Shown here in pieces: positions 58,715 through 64,000 of a stretch of 64,000 nt of DNA (position 1 is its first letter; each line of letters starts with the position of its first letter). The notes below the pieces were generated by a model that was not told the DNA's origin, ran no database searches, and worked only from the letters and a program-made list of their open reading frames with translations. The DNA is taken from positions 62,001 to 126,000 of the forward strand of contig NZ_JONV01000008.1 of assembly GCF_000712035.1 (NCBI RefSeq). Direction: 5' to 3'. The DNA is from Salinicoccus luteus DSM 17002. GTDB taxonomy: Bacteria > Bacillota > Bacilli > Staphylococcales > Salinicoccaceae. A program made the translations under genes and the position numbers.

Positions 58715-58796
58715 TTTCAGTTTCTTTATACCACATGCGAAAAATATTAAACATCATTTTCAGGGAAATTAAAGAAAAGTATTTTCTTTTGTGTCT

Positions 58797-59552
58797 TCAG
58801 CTGTATATTGCTATGATTTCAATCTCTATGGCTTCTGAGGAGACGGTGATTGGAGCTAGGATGCCCTTATCTCCAATGCTTTGTTCCAGGCGTCTCTGCA
58901 ACTCCGTGTTCAGATTGATGAAGTCCTTCAGCGGGTCGAACAGTGTGAACTGCCTTTCATGCGTTTTCTTTACTTTGGCGAGGATGATGTTGTCCTCCTC
59001 CAACTCCCCGAGTTCATTCTCCTCGATCAGCAGGCAGTCCTTATGGAGTCTACTGAAGATGATAGTGTCCATGTCATCATTATAGACGGGCAGTTTGATC
59101 TTATCGAAATCAAACACCATATTGAACAGTTCGACGTCATCGGACTTCGTTCCCATAAATCCGGCTTCTTCCAGCTTGTCCTTCATCAGTTTCGTCAGTT
59201 CATACATATCGAAGGATGCATGGATCCTAAGCGGAAGGGCGGCTCTGAAGATCATCCGGCGGCTCAAGTCCCCGATGTGCCTAAAAGGCGTCTCCCCCTC
59301 GAAATCCACATAGAAGTCGTTATCCACGAGGCTCCGTTCCAGGCTGATCAGTTTCGATGCGGCATTGTTGATGATTTCCCCCTTTATGACTGAAGTTTTT
59401 CCAAGACCGACATGCGTGTCATTGAATCCCAGTTGACCCCCCTTGTCCGTCTGGGATTCGATTTCATTGAACTGCACCGCCTGGCCGGCGCTGGCGAATG
59501 TATAGTATGTGTCATAGAGGTTTTCATCAAAATATATCAGATTATAAAACAT
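58797..59552 (-). CDS. Uncharacterised protein with LexA-controlled promoter
   Basis: 251 residues, soluble, no signal peptide. Begins MFYNLIYFDENLYDTYYTFA and has a central HIGDLSRRMIFRAALPLRIH and FDKIKLPVYNDDMDTIIFSR segment; the C-terminal half is Glu-rich, ending EIIAIYS. Its plan (short N-terminal tyrosine-rich strand, mid-domain basic helix) recalls DUF6414-like proteins, but I cannot confirm that. A minus-strand promoter has TATAAT at 59643-59648 with an SOS box inside its spacer, so DNA damage should induce it. AGGTCAGGAC-type ribosome site. Confidence 0.75.
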   Translation of the reverse strand: MFYNLIYFDENLYDTYYTFASAGQAVQFNEIESQTDKGGQLGFNDTHVGLGKTSVIKGEIINNAASKLISLERSLVDNDFYVDFEGETPFRHIGDLSRRMIFRAALPLRIHASFDMYELTKLMKDKLEEAGFMGTKSDDVELFNMVFDFDKIKLPVYNDDMDTIIFSRLHKDCLLIEENELGELEEDNIILAKVKKTHERQFTLFDPLKDFINLNTELQRRLEQSIGDKGILAPITVSSEAIEIEIIAIYS

Positions 59553-59651
59553 GTCCTGACCTCCAATGGTGAGGGTCCACAGACTGGAGGCATCCCCCGT
59601 CTCCGGCTCCCTGTATTTTTCGTATCACCCGAACGTACACTCATTATAACA

Positions 59652-59665
59652 CGAACATATGTTCG
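59652..59665. promoter_or_regulatory. SOS box (LexA/DinR site)
   Basis: CGAACATATGTTCG, an exact match to the Gram-positive SOS consensus CGAACRNRYGTTCG. It lies in the 17-base spacer between TTTAAC and TATAAT of the minus-strand promoter, and nine bases upstream of the -35 of a plus-strand promoter (GTGACA, 18 bases, TACAAT at 59698-59703). Confidence 0.93.
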
Positions 59666-59732
59666 GTTAAATGGTGACATTTTAAAATGAAGGATGGTAC
59701 AATGGGCATATATGAGAAGGGACGTGCTGAAT

Positions 59733-60440
59733 ATGGATTTCGATACTGTCATGCAGGAGCTTGAAGGTCTGGGAAAGGAACGCACCAGAAAGATGTATAT
59801 GTCGAATGGAGCCAAGGAGCCGGTTTTCGGGGTGGCGACAGGGGCCATGAAACCGATGTCGAAGAAAATAAAGACCGATCAGGCGCTTGCTGAGTCATTG
59901 TATGCGACGGGCAACTATGATGCCATGTACTTCGCGGGCATCATCGCAGATCCGAAAGCCATGACGGAAGCGGACTACGAACGGTGGATCGATGGCGCCT
60001 ACTTCTATATGATCTCCGACAACATCGTCTCCGTCACCCTGTCCGAGTCGGATATCGCCCAGGAAGTGGCGGACAGATGGATCGACAGCGGGGAGGAAAT
60101 GAAGATGTCGGCCGGGTGGAGCTGCTACTGCTGGCTGCTCGGCAGCCGGAAGGATGAGGCGTTCGAAACCGGCAAGATATCGGGGATGCTCGATAGGGCG
60201 GAGGAGGAAATCCATGATGCGCCCGAACGGGCCAAAGCTTCCATGAACAACTTCATCTATACAGTCGCGGCATCTTTCCTGCCGCTGCATGACAAAGCGG
60301 TCGAAACCGCAAGAAGGGTCGGGACGGTCGAAGTGATCAGGGAAAATAAGAAACCTGCCATACTGGATGCCTACGGGAACATCCAGAAGCAGGTCGAGAA
60401 GGATCGGATTGGCTTCAAAAGGAGGTATGTAAGGTGCTGA
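59733..60440 (+). CDS. DNA alkylation repair-like (AlkD family) protein
   Basis: 235 residues; the ATG at 59733 has GAGAAGGGA upstream, earlier ATGs do not. Predicted all-helical HEAT-like repeat protein: FDTVMQELEGLGKERTRKMY, EPVFGVATGAMKPMSKKIKT, DQALAESLYATGNYDAMYFA, and CWLLGSRKDEAFETGKISGM, as in the shorter AlkD-type family widespread in Firmicutes. AlkD removes bulky alkylated bases. Members close to this one are less well studied, so activity is inferred. The divergent SOS box fits a DNA-damage role. Confidence 0.78.
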   Translation: MDFDTVMQELEGLGKERTRKMYMSNGAKEPVFGVATGAMKPMSKKIKTDQALAESLYATGNYDAMYFAGIIADPKAMTEADYERWIDGAYFYMISDNIVSVTLSESDIAQEVADRWIDSGEEMKMSAGWSCYCWLLGSRKDEAFETGKISGMLDRAEEEIHDAPERAKASMNNFIYTVAASFLPLHDKAVETARRVGTVEVIRENKKPAILDAYGNIQKQVEKDRIGFKRRYVRC

Positions 60441-60456
60441 ATCAGATTGCGGGTGT

Positions 60457-61155
60457 CTAGTAGTACAGGACGGCCACAATCAGCATGATGATCGGTATCG
60501 CCGGAAGCAGGTTCGCTACCCGTATGTTCAGGATGCCGAGGAGTCTGAGGCCGATGGCGATGATCATGACGCCGCCTGCGCCGGTGATTTCGATGATGAA
60601 CTGGTCCATCAGATCCGGTGGGATGAAGCGGTCGATCTGGGCGGCGAATATCGTGATGGCGCCCTGGAACAGGAACACCGGAACGGCGGAGAAGATGATG
60701 CCGATGCCGAGTGCCGAAGTCAGGAAGATGGACATGATGCCATCGATCAGCGACTTTGTGAAGAGTACCGTATGATCGCCCCGGAGGCCACTGTCCAGTG
60801 CACCGACGATGCCGACGGCACCGACCACATAGACGAGTGTCGCCGTGACGAAGGCCGCTGCCACGCCACCCTCCTTCGCCCCGGTCTTCGTCTCAAGCCA
60901 TATGCCGAAGCGGTTCATCCGCTCCTCGATGCGCCATCTCTCCCCGAGCATTGCACCGAGCGCAATGCTGACCACAACGATGATGATCCGATTGCTTTCC
61001 AGTGCCATGTCGATACCGAGGACGATCACTGTAATCGAGAGCCCCTGGATGATGGTGGTCTTCATATCCTCATTGATGTTGCGCCAGAACAGGCCGATGA
61101 AGCTGCCGGTGATGATGGCCAGCGCATTCACCGCCGTACCAAGAAGTGACAGCAT
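60457..61155 (-). CDS. DUF554 membrane protein
   Basis: 232 residues, seven hydrophobic segments. DUF554 hallmarks: LLGTAVNALAIITGSFIGLF near residue 3, TTIIQGLSITVIVLGIDMAL, SIALGAMLGERWRIEERMNR near 65, ALDSGLRGDHTVLFTKSLID near 120 and GGVMIIAIGLRLLGILNIRV with NLLPAIPI at the end. A putative transporter family of unknown substrate. GAGGAATAG-type ribosome site. Convergent with the AlkD-like gene. Confidence 0.9.
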   Translation of the reverse strand: MLSLLGTAVNALAIITGSFIGLFWRNINEDMKTTIIQGLSITVIVLGIDMALESNRIIIVVVSIALGAMLGERWRIEERMNRFGIWLETKTGAKEGGVAAAFVTATLVYVVGAVGIVGALDSGLRGDHTVLFTKSLIDGIMSIFLTSALGIGIIFSAVPVFLFQGAITIFAAQIDRFIPPDLMDQFIIEITGAGGVMIIAIGLRLLGILNIRVANLLPAIPIIMLIVAVLYY

Positions 61156-61294
61156 TGCTATTCCTCATTTCTGTGATGGACATCATCAGATTGTGTAAAA
61201 TATTCTGATGAATTTTGATTATTATAAGGATATTACTGGTATGAAGGATTGTCAAAGGGGATTTTGCTGATTGAATGGCATGATAAAAAAGTTT

Positions 61295-61315
61295 TAGAGC
61301 ATTTGATGTGCTCCA
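61295..61315 (-). terminator. Terminator of the reductase remnant
   Basis: GAGCA / TGCTC stem with a 7-base loop, U run on the minus strand (ACTTTTTTA). It belongs to the broken gene ending at 61337. Confidence 0.7.
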
Positions 61316-61336
61316 AAGCCTTTTTGTAAATCATTT

Positions 61337-61510
61337 CTATCTGTATACGAGTCCACCGTCTGTGACGATTGCCTGTCCTGTAATATAGCCTGCTTTTTCT
61401 GATGCCAAGAAGCTGACGAGTTTGGCGACATCCTGCTGTTCCTGATAACGGCCGAGGGAGATGGCGCCGGAGAATTCCTTGAATGCATCGCCGGGCTCCA
61501 TATCATCGTT
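61337..61510 (-). pseudogene. C-terminal remnant of an acetoin/diacetyl reductase-type dehydrogenase
   Basis: 58 codons, no start, closed upstream by TAG at 61511. Translation [54 protein letters not shown] is the end of a short-chain dehydrogenase of the BudC type (cofactor-proximal TGQ and DGG). Keeps its terminator. The intact SDR at 61650 is a different type, so this is not a duplication of the neighbour. Confidence 0.75.
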
Positions 61511-61581
61511 CTAATTGAAGAAATAATTCATTATGGTCCATAATTGGCAACACTGCCACTTCCTCATGAGGCCCCGGGCGC

Positions 61582-61606
61582 GTTTAGGATGGTGATAAGA
61601 GGGGAA
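61582..61606 (+). promoter_or_regulatory. SigB-like promoter of the dehydrogenase at 61650
   Basis: GTTTAG, 13-base spacer, GGGGAA; the same two boxes as at 11488. Lies 44 bases upstream of the start. Confidence 0.55.
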
Positions 61607-61649
61607 AAATGAACCATCATCAACAAAGCATTCAAGGAGGCAATTATAA

Positions 61650-62435
61650 ATGGCTAAAACCATCATGATTACAGGTGCGGGCTCCGGACTCGGCAAGGGG
61701 ACGGCACTCGGACTGGCAAAAGAAGGGCATAAGGTCATCGCCGCTGTAGAGAACCACCCTCAGATCACTGGACTGAAGGAAGCGGCAGAAGCGACAGGTG
61801 TCGACCTTGAAATCCTCAAGATGGACATCACCAACCCGGATGACCGGGAGCGCATGAAACGCTATGACTATGATGTATTCGTCGCCAATGCTGCAGTCAA
61901 TGAAGGCGGCCCGATCTGGGAAGTGCCGATGTCGGCATTGAGGCAGCTGTTCGAAGTGAATGTCTTCAGTACACTCGAGACTGCACGCATCGCAGCAGAG
62001 CACTTCGTCGAAAAGCGGCAGGGCAAGATCGTCTTCATGTCCTCCATGGCCGGTACGATGGCTTCTGCCTACAAGGGACTCTATGCGTCCTCCAAGCACG
62101 CCCTGGAAGCCATCGCCAAGTCGCTGAGGCAGGAGATGGAAGAATTCAACGTGCAGGTGGCCACAATCAACCCGGGACCGTTTGACACCGGATTCAATGA
62201 CCGCGCCGTGGAAGAGAAGTGGGAATGGTTCGATTCCGAAAAGCATCATACTTCCGTCGAAAACCTAAAGGAAAGCGAGCAGGGGCTCGACCAGCAGAAT
62301 GATCCGCAGATGATGATCGACAAAATGGTCGAAGTCATTCCGAAGGACCACCATAAGTTCCGCACCGCATATCCTGAAGAGACTGCAGAGAACATGCGCA
62401 AAGAGGAGCGGGAGAACTGGGACATCGAGATATAG
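61650..62435 (+). CDS. Short-chain dehydrogenase/reductase
   Basis: 261 residues behind AAGGAGGC. Motifs: MITGAGSGLGKGTALGLAKE, YDVFVANAAVNEGGPIWEVP (NAA for NNAG), KIVFMSSMAGTMASAYKGLY followed by ASSKHALEAIAKS (Ser, Tyr, Lys triad), and VATINPGPFDTGFNDRAVEE. The C-terminal 60 residues are helical and acidic (EETAENMRKEERENWDIEI). Substrate unknown. SigB-like promoter upstream suggests stress induction. Confidence 0.9.
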   Translation: MAKTIMITGAGSGLGKGTALGLAKEGHKVIAAVENHPQITGLKEAAEATGVDLEILKMDITNPDDRERMKRYDYDVFVANAAVNEGGPIWEVPMSALRQLFEVNVFSTLETARIAAEHFVEKRQGKIVFMSSMAGTMASAYKGLYASSKHALEAIAKSLRQEMEEFNVQVATINPGPFDTGFNDRAVEEKWEWFDSEKHHTSVENLKESEQGLDQQNDPQMMIDKMVEVIPKDHHKFRTAYPEETAENMRKEERENWDIEI

Positions 62436-62488
62436 GGTTCTCCATTCCATGAAGGCAGCTCTACGGTAAAAAAGAATAGAGGCATCGG

Positions 62489-62518
62489 ACATCCTCCTGC
62501 CGCTCGGCAGGGGGATGT
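62489..62518 (+). terminator. Terminator after the dehydrogenase
   Basis: Stem ACATCCTCCTGCC / GGCAGGGGGATGT with a GCTC loop; followed by TTCATATTGG. Confidence 0.85.
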
Positions 62519-62696
62519 TTCATATTGGGACAGATTCTTCGAAAAAAATGAGTGGTTACAAAAGACACCTTTACTTATGGGACGCATATTTACATTACTC
62601 TGAAGCTATAGTAGCTTGTTATATATAGAATATTATGAAAATTATTGGTAAACATGATTTTCATCAATCCAATTGAGGAAAGGGGAAGAAAATTCA

Positions 62697-64000
62697 ATGG
62701 CAAAAAAGGATTCATCCAAAAAGAATAGGTTTGTCATGCCGCATATCTACGTCATCCTATTCGCCCTGATCACCATCGGCGTGATTGCTACATACATTGT
62801 TCCGGCGGGCAGCTACGAACGTGAAACGGTCGATGGCGTGGACATGATCGTACAGGGGACGTATGGCGGTGTGGAACAGACACCTGTCGGCTTCATGGAA
62901 TATATGACCGCTGTACCGCGCGGTGTCATCGCGACAATAGAGATCATCTTCGGCATCATGGCAATCGGTGCCCTGTTCAAGATAGTGGAGGATGCCGGCA
63001 TCATCAGGCTGATCATCAACTATCTCTCGAAGTCATTTTCAAACAAAGGTCTTCTGATCATCCCGACAGTGATGGTGCCGCTTGCCATCTTTGTTGCAGT
63101 TACAGGGAATATCGAATCTTCCCTGATCTTCCTGCCGGCATTGCTGCCGCTGTTCCTCAGACTCGGTTTCGACAGGATCACTGCAGCGGCAACGACGCTC
63201 GTAGCAACCGTCACAGGGTTCGCCGTCGCCCTGACAGCACCGGCAAACCTGGGGACGGCACAGGCGATCGCCGAACTGCCCCTATATTCCGGCATGGGAT
63301 ATAGGGCGATACTCCTGAGTGTGATACTGGTCCTCGGCATACTGTTCGTGCTGCGCTATGCCAACAGGGTGAAGAAGGACCCATCGAAGACGCTACAGAC
63401 GAACGATGTACCGGCTTCCGAGTTCATCACGGAGTCGGATGAAGATCCGCAGGAGGAAATCAGTACCCGTACGAAAATCGCTACAGCAGCCTTCATATTA
63501 TCATTCGGCGGCATGTTCTACGGTGTGCTTGTACATGGCTGGTATTTCACGGAGCTCGCCGGGTTCTATCTGTTTGCTGGTATCATCAGCGGTCTGATTG
63601 CCGGAATGGGACCGTCAAAGATTGCCGAATCCATCAATGACGGCATCAGGAATATCCTGCTCGGCTCACTCATCGTTGGGGTCGCCCGGGCGATATCCAT
63701 TGTGCTTGAGGACGGTCAGATTCTTGATACGGTCGTCTATGGAATCAGTCTCCTCATCACTGCGATTCCCGAGAACCTTGTGCCGGTGATGATGATGATC
63801 ACGCAAGGTCTGCTCAACTTCGTGATTCCTTCGGGAAGCGGACAGGCGGCTGCCACCATGCCGATCATGGTCGGGGTCGTGGACATTACGGAGATGACCC
63901 GGCAGAATGCGGTGCTCGCATTTCAGTTGGGCGATGGTTTCTCGAACATCTTCTATCCGACTTCAGGCTACTTCATGGCAGCCCTCGTCATTGCCAAGGT
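62697..64000 (+). CDS. YfcC family transporter (cut by window end)
   Basis: 434 codons visible from ATG 62697 (GGAAAGGGGAAG upstream); the stop is beyond the edge. Basic N-terminus (AKKDSSKKNRFVMPHIY), first helix VILFALITIGVIATYIVPAGSY with the family IVPAGSYER motif, then some ten more helices. A central hydrophilic loop at about 225-255 splits two halves. Signature near 385-420: LNFVIPSGSGQAAATMPIMV, LAFQLGDGFSNIFYPTSGYF. Family members import dicarboxylates, short-chain fatty acids or amino acids; the substrate cannot be told. Confidence 0.88.
   Translation, partial: MAKKDSSKKNRFVMPHIYVILFALITIGVIATYIVPAGSYERETVDGVDMIVQGTYGGVEQTPVGFMEYMTAVPRGVIATIEIIFGIMAIGALFKIVEDAGIIRLIINYLSKSFSNKGLLIIPTVMVPLAIFVAVTGNIESSLIFLPALLPLFLRLGFDRITAAATTLVATVTGFAVALTAPANLGTAQAIAELPLYSGMGYRAILLSVILVLGILFVLRYANRVKKDPSKTLQTNDVPASEFITESDEDPQEEISTRTKIATAAFILSFGGMFYGVLVHGWYFTELAGFYLFAGIISGLIAGMGPSKIAESINDGIRNILLGSLIVGVARAISIVLEDGQILDTVVYGISLLITAIPENLVPVMMMITQGLLNFVIPSGSGQAAATMPIMVGVVDITEMTRQNAVLAFQLGDGFSNIFYPTSGYFMAALVIAK

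Overview
The window reads as chromosome from a low-to-moderate-GC Gram-positive coccus of the Staphylococcaceae, most likely a halotolerant genus such as Salinicoccus or Jeotgalicoccus. This is an inference from gene content: strong AGGAGG-type ribosome sites, many lipobox lipoproteins, a glycine betaine (Opu) locus, SigB-type promoters, a CIRCE element, a Gram-positive SOS box, and HelD, YitT, DUF378, CHAD and YflT/YsnF proteins. I saw no rRNA, tRNA, CRISPR array, prophage or insertion sequence. Both ends cut a gene.

Layout. 1-2.8 kb: minus-strand sugar ABC transporter (binding lipoprotein and two permeases). 3-7 kb: TcyP-type cystine symporter and HelD. 7-14.5 kb: pyruvate-kinase-like protein, transporter plus amidohydrolase pair, DUF378 stress protein, lipid kinase, YitT, acetyltransferase. 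14.6-19.4 kb: operon of overlapping genes with two ABC-2 permeases, their ATPase, a lipoprotein and a nitrilase-family amidase. 19.4-23.7 kb: TspO-like protein, gene remnants, flavin stress protein, DHFR, flavin oxidoreductase, heme-type membrane protein. 23.7-27.2 kb: peptide/glutathione-type binding protein facing gamma-glutamyltransferase. 27-34.3 kb: CHAD protein, hydrolase, TM2 protein, short-chain dehydrogenase, SRPBCC protein, P1B ATPase.

34.3-46.5 kb is the most unusual part. It is partly AT-rich. Intact minus-strand genes (a CopZ-like metallochaperone and an alpha-glucosidase) are accompanied by displaced second copies of their own 3' ends. Between each intact gene and its spare tail or tails lie accessory genes: a coiled-coil lipoprotein, a frameshifted AraC regulator followed by a 32-residue membrane or exported peptide, two paralogous membrane proteins, and a frameshifted 67-residue membrane peptide. 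The Opu locus sits inside this stretch and encodes two OpuAC-type binding proteins of opposite lobe order.

46.5-64 kb: L7/L12-like membrane protein, DUF2207 protein, a LytTR regulator with its DUF3021 membrane partner, rifampin ADP-ribosyltransferase, TetR with a long palindromic operator next to a dehydrogenase, M20 peptidase, patatin, a cluster of three tiny membrane peptides, SigB-driven stress protein, CIRCE-controlled Hsp20, an SOS-box-controlled divergent pair (251-residue unknown and an alkylation-repair-like protein), DUF554, dehydrogenases and a cut YfcC-type transporter.

Stress themes recur. SigB-like promoters precede at least five genes; HrcA (CIRCE) and LexA (SOS) sites add heat and DNA-damage control; betaine uptake, cystine and glutathione handling fit a halotolerant, oxidant-exposed lifestyle. 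Gene starts given here were adjusted by ribosome-binding sites, so several proteins begin downstream of the longest possible reading frame.
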